From positions 1 to 44,752 of the forward strand of contig CALLKF010000065.1 of NCBI GenBank assembly GCA_938008535.1: 44,752 nucleotides of DNA, given 5' to 3'. Made by a program: the position numbers and the translations under genes. Position 1 is the first letter of the stretch, and each line of letters begins with the position of its first letter. The notes under the pieces are model-generated. The model did not search any database and was not told the DNA's origin. It saw only the letters and a list, made by a program, of their open reading frames with translations. The DNA is from an uncultured Saprospirales bacterium. GTDB lineage: Bacteria; Bacteroidota; Bacteroidia; Chitinophagales; JADIYW01. Shown here one piece after another: positions 7,437 to 13,801 of the stretch.

Positions 7437-8822
7437 ATGAAACAACCATCACATTACTACAATCTGGAGACAAAACTAGACAAAAATAATGAGCAGTTAA
7501 TCTTTTTTAATCTACGGTATAGATATTCTAAATTTATTGGCTCATCACCTAACCCAACTTATCAAGGGTTACGAATTTCAACTGGGTGGAAAATATCTAA
7601 AAAGGACTGGGACGGCAAAAGAGCCACCTCTGCATATGTCAAAAGAAAAGGTAAAGATTTAAACAACGCTCTTGAAAATATTGAACGTGTTGCATATCAT
7701 CAATTGAGTCTCTATTTTGATGAGCACGGTGAAGTCCCAACACCTAAAAATCTAAAAAAAATAGTGTTTGAAAAATTAAATTGGACTCCAAAAACAAATA
7801 CGGATAAGCACCTAATTAAATTCATAGATGATACTGTGGAGTACAGAACAAAACTACCTAAGACTCATAAGGACCATTTATCTGAGTCAACCCAAAAGCA
7901 ATATACAATCCTTTCTAATCATCTTCGGCAATATGAAGCATTTACGGGACAACACATAACATTAGGCAATATAACCGAAGAAATATATTGGGATATATTT
8001 AAAGTATTGAATGACTTAAACAAAACGGAAACACAAAAAGGCTTAGCACATAATACCGTAGCAAAAGATTCAAAGAATATTTTAGCGATTTTGACCTACG
8101 CAAAGAAAAAGAAACTCAAGATTGGTTTCATTCATGATATTGATGATTTCCGAATTGATGAAGTGAAAAAGAGTTATGAGACTTATCTTACAGCGGACCA
8201 GATTCGCAAAATTATTGATAGTGATGTTAGCCATTCAAAAATGTTTCAACATGCAAAAAATTATCTTATTATATCCTGTTTCACTGGACTGCGAATTGGT
8301 GATATGAAATTTATTCATGAAGTAGTACCTGAGAAAATTATTCATCAATCAAAACAATACAATTGTATCACTACAAGAATCCGAAAAAGTCCAGAAAACA
8401 AAGAAGATTTATACTCCACTATACCGCTTCTAAAACCAGTTCAGGACCTTTTAAAGTCCAGTAATAATAAGTTTCCTGAATTTCCATCGGAACAGAATTT
8501 AAGAAAAGACATTAAAGCATTTCTAAAACATTTAGAGTTTAATGAACCTGTTAAGATAGGTATGCAATACTATCTTGAACCGCTTAAATATGAATACAAA
8601 CCTCAACACGAAATTTTTACGGCACATGATTGTAGGTCAACCTTTATTACGAATATTAAACAAATAGGTATAACAAATGACATTATAGAGCCAATAACAC
8701 ATCCTAAACATAAGTGGCAACATATACTGGATATGTATGATAAATCTACTGCGGTGGACGAAACGGTTAAATTTATTAAGACATTGAACTCAAAAAAACA
8801 TTCGTTATACAAGTATGTATAA
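7437..8822 (+). CDS. tyrosine-type site-specific recombinase/integrase
   Basis: A phage-integrase-family enzyme of 461 residues that would integrate and excise the element at the tRNA. The N-terminal arm-binding region (about residues 20-120) contains the LRISTGWKISKKDWDG block common in Bacteroidota transposon integrases. A SAM-like core-binding domain follows (about 125-225). The catalytic domain has Arg286 in CFTGLRIGD, His397 and Arg400 in TAHDCRSTF, His422 in THPKHKW and the nucleophile Tyr434 in ILDMYDKS. The HxxR box is variant (HDCR instead of HxLR) and the usual GH at the second His is TH, so it is a divergent member. It begins 16 bases after the 23-bp end repeat. The ATG at 7437 is the first plausible start. 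Confidence 0.93.
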   Translation: MKQPSHYYNLETKLDKNNEQLIFFNLRYRYSKFIGSSPNPTYQGLRISTGWKISKKDWDGKRATSAYVKRKGKDLNNALENIERVAYHQLSLYFDEHGEVPTPKNLKKIVFEKLNWTPKTNTDKHLIKFIDDTVEYRTKLPKTHKDHLSESTQKQYTILSNHLRQYEAFTGQHITLGNITEEIYWDIFKVLNDLNKTETQKGLAHNTVAKDSKNILAILTYAKKKKLKIGFIHDIDDFRIDEVKKSYETYLTADQIRKIIDSDVSHSKMFQHAKNYLIISCFTGLRIGDMKFIHEVVPEKIIHQSKQYNCITTRIRKSPENKEDLYSTIPLLKPVQDLLKSSNNKFPEFPSEQNLRKDIKAFLKHLEFNEPVKIGMQYYLEPLKYEYKPQHEIFTAHDCRSTFITNIKQIGITNDIIEPITHPKHKWQHILDMYDKSTAVDETVKFIKTLNSKKHSLYKYV

Positions 8823-8849
8823 GGCAATGAAATAACTTATTAGAATTAT

Positions 8850-9929
8850 TTATTCAGAATTGTTTTTAGATGTCCATTTATCTTGTAGCTGACTAGCCTC
8901 ACTATCTTTTAGTTTTTTAATTGATGAAGGACTATTGATATATTTTTCGGCGCAGGATTTTGAGCAGAAAAACCAAAATAAAAAAGTCTCTGTGTCTTCA
9001 TCTTCTGATGACTTATATAACAATGGTTTGTTTTCCCAAATATCATATCTTTCGTCTTGTTCTTTGATTGCTTTCTTACACCATTTACATGCTCCTAAAT
9101 CATGACCTATATTATTATTTGGTTCAGGAGATTTGTTTATTTTTAATCCTTTAGAAATATTATTAATAATGTCATTTATTTCTCCCCAAATTAGCAATTT
9201 TGCATTGCCAGAGAATGTATTATCATAAAGCTGTTTGGTTAAATCAATATTGCCATAGTTATTAAAATAATAAACTACTAAATTCTCAAGGTAAGCTTTA
9301 TGGGTCCCATCATCACTCCCCATTTCATCAATTGACGGTAATCCTTTCGCCCTTAATTTAGAAAGATTATTTTCAATCTTATGATTTAAATCATTGTCAG
9401 TCTCCAGATAATTTAATCCTTTGTTATATTTTAATTTTATTTCTGGAAATATTGGATAGTTCAACTGTATTGCACAAGTGCCACAAGTATGAAAATACTT
9501 AGTAATGCTATTAAAATAAAAACTTACCGTATCAGACTGCAAAGAGGTTTCTCCTTCTAGTAAATATACTTGTTCATATATATTATCATTCTTTTTAAAA
9601 ATTACGGTTTGATTAATTACTGCATTTCCACCATGATTAAATGAAGCCCATAGTTCATTTATACCGTCTTTATCAATATCACAATAATATGCCTTTAAAG
9701 ATTTTAGAACACTAGAGTCTGATTCATTAATAGGATATTCTGAAAGGTGTATAATAGAATCATTTATCTTAACAAGAATATTTTGCTTTATTGTATTCGG
9801 TATATTTGTCTCTAATGGATAAGTAAGTTCGGTGTTGCCATCTGTAACATTATTTGTTTTTGTATTGGAACAATTCAATAACAAAAAACACAATAAGAAA
9901 GCAATAAGAGAATGTCCGTTAGTATTCAT
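8850..9929 (-). CDS. hypothetical lipoprotein with C-terminal CxxC...CxxxC motif (element cargo)
   Basis: I do not recognise this 359-residue protein. The N-terminus is a lipoprotein signal, with the lipid-attached cysteine at residue 20 in LLLNC, so it should be exported. Residues 80-100 contain YYCDIDKDGINELW, a calcium-loop-like DxDxDG motif of the sort found in FG-GAP/VCBS repeats. HTCGTC at 147-152 is a CxxC pair. The C-terminal part has Cys281 and Cys284 (CKWC) with Cys322 and Cys326 (CSKSC), spaced like a treble-clef or TRASH-type metal site. It is the first cargo gene after the integrase, convergent with it (27 bases between stops). The exported, metal-site layout is seen; function is unknown. 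Confidence 0.75.
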   Translation of the reverse strand: MNTNGHSLIAFLLCFLLLNCSNTKTNNVTDGNTELTYPLETNIPNTIKQNILVKINDSIIHLSEYPINESDSSVLKSLKAYYCDIDKDGINELWASFNHGGNAVINQTVIFKKNDNIYEQVYLLEGETSLQSDTVSFYFNSITKYFHTCGTCAIQLNYPIFPEIKLKYNKGLNYLETDNDLNHKIENNLSKLRAKGLPSIDEMGSDDGTHKAYLENLVVYYFNNYGNIDLTKQLYDNTFSGNAKLLIWGEINDIINNISKGLKINKSPEPNNNIGHDLGACKWCKKAIKEQDERYDIWENKPLLYKSSEDEDTETFLFWFFCSKSCAEKYINSPSSIKKLKDSEASQLQDKWTSKNNSE

Positions 9930-10028
9930 GGGATTGTTTTATTATCTAATATAATAAATCTTTACAAAGGCTTCTAGTCATTTATCGTATCAATTTATAA
10001 CTGTATCAAAATAAATCTATAATTAATA

Positions 10029-10058
10029 AAAAATGATACGCATTCATGTATCATTTTT
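10029..10058 (-). terminator. rho-independent terminator after the zinc-ribbon cargo gene
   Basis: A perfect 11-bp hairpin, AAAAATGATAC and GTATCATTTTT around an 8-base loop, sits 10 bases past the stop of the gene ending at 10069. It ends in a U-rich tract on the minus strand; the A-rich other side could make it work in both directions. Confidence 0.75.
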
Positions 10059-10068
10059 ATTCAAAGAT

Positions 10069-11169
10069 TTATTTTGTGTCATCTGCTATTCCTTCCATAA
10101 AGGACTTTATTGGTTGAATTGATTTTGATGTTGTTAGTAGATTTTGAACACAACAAGGGCAAAGAAGAATTTCGGATTCAAAGAAGAATTCAAAGTCCGC
10201 TTTCGTGAATTCAATTTTCTTTTTACATTTCTTACAATCAATTTTAATAGCTAAAGAAAAAGCCTCAAACATTTTTTTGACTGCTTTTTTCATATTACTC
10301 TGTTTCGTTTTTTCGGTCCACAAAACAAGTCCAATAAGTCTTCTAAATGATTTTACGGCTCTTAAATTATCGTTGCCTTTGTCAGGTAAATAACGAAAAA
10401 TGATATTATCAATAATAGAGACAGAATATATTAAAAGATAAGGAACAAAATAATAGTAATGGTCCCAATAATCGATTATATCTTCTTCTCCAGAAAAAAC
10501 AAAATTTAAGTTTTGGTTTGGTGTTTTATAATTTTTGTCTCTAGTTACGATATGTAAAGCATGGTTAGAAATCCCATTTATTCCTGATGGACACGATTTG
10601 TCATACCTCAATTCATAAAGTATGTCTTCATAAAAAATTATGGTCGGCTTTAATTTTGTTAATGCTTTCCTAATAATATCTCTTTTGTCAACATTTTGAT
10701 GACTAGGGTCGTAATCTGCTGGTTCACCAGAGTGAAAAAATCTTTTAATAAATTCATGTGGGTCATATAATAATTGTTCTAGAATTAGAAGTTCGTCAGT
10801 TAATGGTTTACGCAATAGTGCATATGCAACAGTCATCTTTCCTCTTTTGGCACAGCTTAACGACTCATACATAAAATTGACAAAGTCACTTACGATAGAC
10901 ATAGTTATGTGTCTAGTTAATACCATTGTTAATTCATCATTTAAATCATTTACCTTTAACCAATCTAAGACATGGATTTTACCGCTTCTAAGTTCTGATA
11001 CCAATAATTGTGTTTTGGGGTCGAGATTAAATTCTGCTTTTTTTAATGCCTTGTAGTTATCTGCTACAAATATTTCAGTTAACTGGTCATAAATTATTGC
11101 ACAGATATTATTTATTTCATGATATTTCTTAGGTAATATTACATCTTCTTCATCGTCTATATAAATCAT
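10069..11169 (-). CDS. hypothetical helical protein with C-terminal zinc ribbon (element cargo)
   Basis: This 366-residue cytosolic protein is not recognised with confidence. It is predicted largely alpha-helical. The stretch from about residue 90 to 145, including AYALLRKPLTDELLILEQLL, resembles the helical 'LLRsllE' core seen in DUF5677/HEPN-like proteins, but this is only a visual likeness. The C-terminal end holds Cys312 and Cys315 (CKKC) and Cys337, Cys339 and Cys340 (CPCC), a probable zinc ribbon. It has no signal peptide. It is divergent from the serine recombinase (123 bases between starts) and has its own terminator, so it is an independent cargo transcription unit. Position in a small mobile element makes a defence or element-maintenance role possible, but unproven. 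Confidence 0.75.
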   Translation of the reverse strand: MIYIDDEEDVILPKKYHEINNICAIIYDQLTEIFVADNYKALKKAEFNLDPKTQLLVSELRSGKIHVLDWLKVNDLNDELTMVLTRHITMSIVSDFVNFMYESLSCAKRGKMTVAYALLRKPLTDELLILEQLLYDPHEFIKRFFHSGEPADYDPSHQNVDKRDIIRKALTKLKPTIIFYEDILYELRYDKSCPSGINGISNHALHIVTRDKNYKTPNQNLNFVFSGEEDIIDYWDHYYYFVPYLLIYSVSIIDNIIFRYLPDKGNDNLRAVKSFRRLIGLVLWTEKTKQSNMKKAVKKMFEAFSLAIKIDCKKCKKKIEFTKADFEFFFESEILLCPCCVQNLLTTSKSIQPIKSFMEGIADDTK

Positions 11170-11237
11170 CTTTCAGTATTTAGCAGATACTAATATACAG
11201 CCTAAATTAACTTGATGCGCCAAAGAAAAATTAATAA

Positions 11238-11245
11238 TAAATTTG
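11238..11245 (+). promoter_or_regulatory. TAnnTTTG -7 box of the serine recombinase gene
   Basis: Reads TAAATTTG, an exact consensus match. A TTG at 11212-11214 could serve as a -33 element, though the 23-base spacing is slightly long. The start point would fall near 11250, at the left edge of the palindrome listed next. Confidence 0.5.
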
Positions 11246-11247
11246 GA

Positions 11248-11282
11248 TTTATACTATAAAATATGTAACTTTATAGTATAAA
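11248..11282. promoter_or_regulatory. 13-bp perfect inverted repeat, probable operator of the serine recombinase
   Basis: TTTATACTATAAA (11248-11260) and TTTATAGTATAAA (11270-11282) are perfect reverse complements separated by 9 bases. The palindrome covers the predicted start site and ends 10 bases before the ATG. It fits an autoregulatory or recombination site for the dimeric serine recombinase encoded next, or, if transcribed, a hairpin just upstream of the start codon. Confidence 0.65.
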
Positions 11283-11292
11283 TTATATAATA

Positions 11293-11919
11293 ATGGAATC
11301 AGCAATTATCATTTCTAGATGTTCAACTAATGAAACGAAACAGGACGTAAATCGTCAAACCGAAGAATTATTAAAAAAGTACAGCAACCAATTCAATATT
11401 CAGAAAATCTATGCTTACTACCAAAGCGGTACGAAGAATGACAATATGAATCAAGAAATTCTCAATTACGCTATAAGTAATAAAATTGACAACATAATCG
11501 TAACGGAACTAAGCAGAATCGGGAGACGTGTTGTAAATGTTTTATTATTCATTCAACAATGTTCTGACAATAAGATTAACGTGATTATCGACAATTATAA
11601 TCTTAATAGTTTAAATGCAGATAAGACTGTTAATTCAATAACGCAATTGATTTTAAATATCTCTGCTTCTATAAGTGCTATTGAACTCCAAGAGACGAAA
11701 CGTCGATTAAATTCAGGTCGTGATAAATTTATAAGAGACTTTGGAAAATCAGCGTTAGGTAGAAAACCAAACTCAATTAAAGACTCTAAAAAGCTACTAT
11801 CCGAACATGCTGATATTGTAAGGTATCTAAAACAAGGACAATCTGTAAGAAACGTAATGAAGTTATCAGATAAATCATCTGGCACTGTTCAGAAAATTAA
11901 AAAGCTACTAGAAGTATAA
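11293..11919 (+). CDS. serine recombinase (resolvase/invertase family)
   Basis: This 208-residue protein has the resolvase N-terminal catalytic domain. The nucleophile is Ser11 in SRCSTNETKQDVNRQ (the usual YxRvST..Q). The conserved arginines are R75 and R78 in VTELSRIGRRV. The long dimer helix runs through AIELQETKRRLNSGRDKF (about 129-146). A linker containing GRKPNS leads to a C-terminal helix-turn-helix (about 165-206, SVRNVMKLSDKSSGTVQKIKKLL). Length matches short resolvases/invertases rather than large integrases. It would resolve multimers or invert DNA. It has its own promoter, palindrome and terminator inside the element. RCS replaces the common RVS, a mild variation that leaves the serine intact. 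Confidence 0.92.
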   Translation: MESAIIISRCSTNETKQDVNRQTEELLKKYSNQFNIQKIYAYYQSGTKNDNMNQEILNYAISNKIDNIIVTELSRIGRRVVNVLLFIQQCSDNKINVIIDNYNLNSLNADKTVNSITQLILNISASISAIELQETKRRLNSGRDKFIRDFGKSALGRKPNSIKDSKKLLSEHADIVRYLKQGQSVRNVMKLSDKSSGTVQKIKKLLEV

Positions 11920-11922
11920 AAT

Positions 11923-11958
11923 AAAAATGGGTCGCAATGTTCGGACCCATTTTTTTTT
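11923..11958 (+). terminator. strong rho-independent terminator of the serine recombinase gene
   Basis: AAAAATGGGTC (11923-11933) pairs with GACCCATTTTT (11944-11954) around a 10-base loop and continues into a run of T, starting 3 bases past the stop codon. A gene-free 214 bases follow, with no convincing frame on either strand. Confidence 0.85.
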
Positions 11959-12172
11959 AGAATTTTTTTTCAGTTAACTACACCATGATATAAAACTTGT
12001 TTTTTGGTGTTTTTTACCTGTTTTTAGCCCACAAAATCATTCTACAAGCGTGGTTGTAAAGGGGAAAAAAGGAACTGTAATTTGGGCTCCAGGATTTTTT
12101 CTACATCAATTGCCTCTTTAATACATATTATAATTAGTATAATATAACAAAGGTAACGTAGTTGTCTATAGG

Positions 12173-12331
12173 TCACCCAATTTGCTCAATACGTTTACGA
12201 ATTGTTTCTATTTCTAATTCTAGTTGTAATTTATAGAGTTGCTTTTGCAACTCCTGTTTTTTTAACGGCTCCGCTTCAACCTGAATTTGGAGTTGTTTAA
12301 CTCTTATCTTATCCTGTATGCTGTTCATCAT
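12173..12331 (-). CDS. small coiled-coil protein overlapping the gene before it
   Basis: A 52-residue frame starting ATGATG at 12331, inside the last 23 bases of the 72-residue gene, suggests translational coupling. The product reads MMNSIQDKIRVKQLQIQVE and continues as EPLKKQELQKQLYKLQLELE with a final IRKRIEQIG. Regular leucine/isoleucine heptads make a highly charged coiled coil. It is the last of three overlapping or abutting minus-strand genes (Rep, 72-aa protein, this), so it is probably a real small partner protein of the Rep unit, for example a dimeric accessory factor. The stop is TGA. Function is unknown and no family is recognised. Confidence 0.6.
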   Translation of the reverse strand: MMNSIQDKIRVKQLQIQVEAEPLKKQELQKQLYKLQLELEIETIRKRIEQIG

Positions 12332-12527
12332 TTATTTTGTTTGACATACATTCAAACTGAAAGAGCTCAATCAGTTTGTTGTTATCTACCATGTATCTAA
12401 ATTCTTGCCATAGATGCAAATCATCTATTATTGCATCTTCTTCATATTTGCCGTAGATGTACTCAATTAATAACTGTTTAAGTATTGGGTTGTAATCTAA
12501 ATTTTGAATTTCATGTAATTGTGCCAT
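12309..12527 (-). CDS. hypothetical 72-residue protein in the Rep operon
   Basis: I do not recognise this small acidic protein (starts MAQLHEIQNLDYNPILKQLL). It looks helical, has no membrane segment and contains EEDAIIDDLHLWQEFRYMVDNN. Its ATG lies 2 bases after the stop of the HUH Rep gene, and its 3' end overlaps the next small coiled-coil gene by 23 bases. The three are almost certainly one transcript. The tight packing makes a role connected to Rep (loading factor, copy control or mobilisation accessory) the best inference. Confidence 0.65.
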   Translation of the reverse strand: MAQLHEIQNLDYNPILKQLLIEYIYGKYEEDAIIDDLHLWQEFRYMVDNNKLIELFQFECMSNKINDEQHTG

Positions 12528-12529
12528 TT

Positions 12530-13039
12530 TTAATTTTTTAATGTTGTTATGTTGTTATTTTCTTTTGTTATATAGGACTCCCAGCCGTATAAATCGAATA
12601 CATCCGCTGTGTGATAGCTGACAGTAGAAAATGCCATTCTAATGAGTTCAATTAGCCTTTTCTTATTAGAACACCGAACGAAAGCATGAATATGATTTCT
12701 TTGGTCCGACCCCTTCTTTTTTTCTATTACATAATTTAATTCTACTGAACCTGTTTCCATATTATCTACAATGTATTTCATTAACTTATGAATGTCTTCA
12801 TTGCTATATGCTGTTGTTGGGTCAATAGTTAATGCGTAGTATTTCTTTAAACGTTTACGTTGCGGTTTAAACTTTGACATGAGTATATGATGAATTTGCC
12901 ATTGTTGGTTATTGTCTTTGTGAATTAACTCTTTACTATGATTTTTCTCAATAGCATTAATAATGCGTCGCACATTGCGACTAGACATATCGGTTTGTTT
13001 GCTTATGTCGTTTACTGTTAAGTACTCTTTTTCTAACAT
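12530..13039 (-). CDS. HUH endonuclease, CRESS-like Rep protein with N-terminal HTH
   Basis: This 169-residue protein appears to be a small rolling-circle replication initiator. Residues 5-32 (LTVNDISKQTDMSSRNVRRIINAI) form a winged/helix-turn-helix domain. The second half shows the three HUH Rep motifs in order: motif I YYALTIDP at 67-74, motif II HIHAF with His116 and His118 at 116-120, and motif III YITK with the presumed nucleophile Tyr156 and Lys159. Between I and II, ELNYVIEKKKGSDQRNH matches the usual strand and Glu before the HUH. The spacing resembles CRESS-DNA virus and small-plasmid Reps. No helicase domain follows, so it would depend on host helicase. It heads a three-gene unit and lies 23-76 bases from a cluster of inverted repeats. 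Recognition is by motif reading only. Confidence 0.75.
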   Translation of the reverse strand: MLEKEYLTVNDISKQTDMSSRNVRRIINAIEKNHSKELIHKDNNQQWQIHHILMSKFKPQRKRLKKYYALTIDPTTAYSNEDIHKLMKYIVDNMETGSVELNYVIEKKKGSDQRNHIHAFVRCSNKKRLIELIRMAFSTVSYHTADVFDLYGWESYITKENNNITTLKN

Positions 13040-13061
13040 GATAATTTTTTTTGTGTTTACT

Positions 13062-13115
13062 GTTATGGTATATCATAACTATTAGGGAAAGACCCTAATG
13101 CCGTTGATATAACGG
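13062..13115. other. cluster of three inverted repeats upstream of rep, candidate replication origin
   Basis: Three consecutive palindromes are present. GTTATG and CATAAC (6 bp, 6-base spacer) span 13062-13079. ATTAGGG and CCCTAAT (7 bp, loop AAAGA) span 13081-13099. CCGTT and AACGG (5 bp, 5-base spacer) span 13101-13115. They occupy 54 bases immediately upstream of the HUH Rep gene, where a nick site hairpin (double-strand origin) would be expected. No nick sequence can be assigned from one copy. Confidence 0.5.
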
Positions 13116-13190
13116 TTGTTTAAATAAATATCTCGGAAATAGCAAAAGATTCCGTCGGACTTATTTTTAATCATCTATGATGAAGGGATA

Positions 13191-13219
13191 GGTGACACAT
13201 CTAGTATCGACATGTCACC
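13191..13219. other. 7-bp inverted repeat just downstream of the HTH gene
   Basis: GGTGACA (13191-13197) and TGTCACC (13213-13219) are perfect reverse complements with a 15-base spacer. They lie between the HTH gene (ends 13236) and the Rep gene, and could be an operator or part of the origin region. No U-tract follows, so it is not a terminator. Confidence 0.4.
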
Positions 13220-13235
13220 AGTAAATAGCTTGTAT

Positions 13236-13415
13236 TTATTTTTTTATATGAAGACGTGGAAGGGATATCAAGATATTTTTTCTATAATAACGCTTTCTGT
13301 TACCTAGTCTAAAATCTATCTTAACTCTACCATCTTCTTCATATTTCAATAGAGTGTTTTCACTAATACATAAAAAACTCATTACATCTCTTGAGGTAAA
13401 GATTTCTTTTTCCAT
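13236..13415 (-). CDS. excisionase/MerR-like helix-turn-helix protein
   Basis: A 59-residue DNA-binding protein of the HTH_17 kind found beside integrases in Bacteroidota elements: FTSRDVMSFLCISENTLLKYEEDG is the HTH, and the following FRLGNRKRYYRKNILISL is the wing that reads the minor groove. Such proteins usually act as excisionase/directionality factors or as regulators of mobilisation genes. The longer frame would need a TTG at 13421; the ATG at 13415 is the better start. It is transcribed in the same direction as rep and ends 196 bases before it, with inverted repeats on both sides that may be its sites. Confidence 0.8.
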   Translation of the reverse strand: MEKEIFTSRDVMSFLCISENTLLKYEEDGRVKIDFRLGNRKRYYRKNILISLPRLHIKK

Positions 13416-13458
13416 TGACAATATGCGGGATAGGTGGTAATTTTGTTGTTATTGCTAT

Positions 13459-13537
13459 TATGATACAGACACCACTTATCATAACCTTGTACGAATCGGA
13501 TTCTCAGTGAAAACTACCTAAATCACTGTCAGATTCG
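13459..13537. other. inverted repeats upstream of the HTH gene
   Basis: TTATGATA starting at 13458 and TATCATAA at 13477-13484 form an 8-bp palindrome with an 11-base spacer. Next to it CGAATC...CAGTG (13492-13509) pairs with CACTG...GATTCG (13524-13537). The 9-mer TATCATAAC occurs here and again in the cluster before rep, suggesting a shared protein-binding site. They lie in the likely leader of the HTH gene. Confidence 0.4.
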
Positions 13538-13604
13538 ATATAAACAAAAATACTAAATAAATCGGCTAGGTGCAAGGCTAATTTAACAGAAAGTAATAAA
13601 TATA

Positions 13605-13627
13605 TTGCTACGTTTTGCGCTACGCAA
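13605..13627 (+). repeat. right copy of the 23-bp element-end repeat
   Basis: Reads TTGCTACG, then TTTT, then GCGCTACGCAA. It is collinear with the copy at 7399-7421 (18 of 23 identical). It contains TTTTGCG-CTA-CGCAAAA, a 7-bp palindrome. It lies 53 bases inside the right attachment repeat. Confidence 0.65.
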
Positions 13628-13631
13628 AAAT

Positions 13632-13668
13632 AAAAAATCCTTTGTAAATACTTGATATACAAAGGATT
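13632..13668 (-). terminator. element-borne terminator for the tRNA gene
   Basis: On the minus strand AATCCTTTGTA pairs perfectly with TACAAAGGATT over 11 bp and runs into TTTTTT, 12 bases past the attachment repeat. It replaces the displaced native terminator at 7221-7254. Confidence 0.75.
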
Positions 13669-13680
13669 GAAATATTAAAA

Positions 13681-13701
13681 GTGGTCCCACATGGGCTCGA
13701 A
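13681..13701. repeat. attR: 21-bp repeat within the tRNA 3' end
   Basis: GTGGTCCCACATGGGCTCG plus AA covers the acceptor 3' strand and most of the T-arm. It is the right-hand partner of 7258-7278, with one mismatch. Confidence 0.85.
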
Positions 13702-13755
13702 CCATGGACCACCTGATTATGAGTCAGGTGCTCTAACCAACTGAGCTATAGGACC
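13682..13755 (-). tRNA. tRNA with anticodon CAT, probably tRNA-Ile2 (lysidine type)
   Basis: The minus strand folds into a full cloverleaf: acceptor stem GGTCCTA with TGGGACC, D-arm AGCTCAGTTGGTTAGAGC, anticodon stem CCTGA with TCAGG around the loop CTCATAA, and a T-arm containing GGTTCGAGCCC. The anticodon is CAT and the discriminator base is A; CCA is not encoded. A paired first base rules out initiator tRNA. The C4-G69 and C5-G68 pairs are the features by which TilS recognises tRNA-Ile2, so I favour Ile2 over elongator Met. Its 3' end is the integration site of the element to the left. Confidence 0.95.
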
Positions 13756-13801
13756 GAAAACTAACGCTTAATTTTATGGATTAAATGCTAATTTTGGAGT
13801 G

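Larger units (their letters stand above)
7258..13701. mobile_element. integrated element in a tRNA(CAT) 3' end, with tyrosine integrase and HUH Rep
   Basis: A 6.4-kb insertion is bounded by near-identical 21-bp direct repeats, of which the right one is the 3' end of a tRNA gene. A tyrosine recombinase gene starts 159 bases inside the left repeat. Inside are two cargo genes (8850-9929 and 10069-11169), a serine recombinase, a block of small genes with a Rep-type HUH protein, and an excisionase-like HTH gene. No capsid, portal, conjugation or relaxosome-scale genes are present. It is therefore best described as a small integrative element able to replicate or mobilise as a rolling-circle form, or a satellite. 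The boundaries and integrase are direct observations; mobility is inference. Confidence 0.85.

Noticed and set aside
12000..12170. Possible small gene or single-strand origin after the serine recombinase
   Set aside because: No open frame of note on either strand; only a weak AGCCCA/TGGGCT pair, about 50 bases apart.
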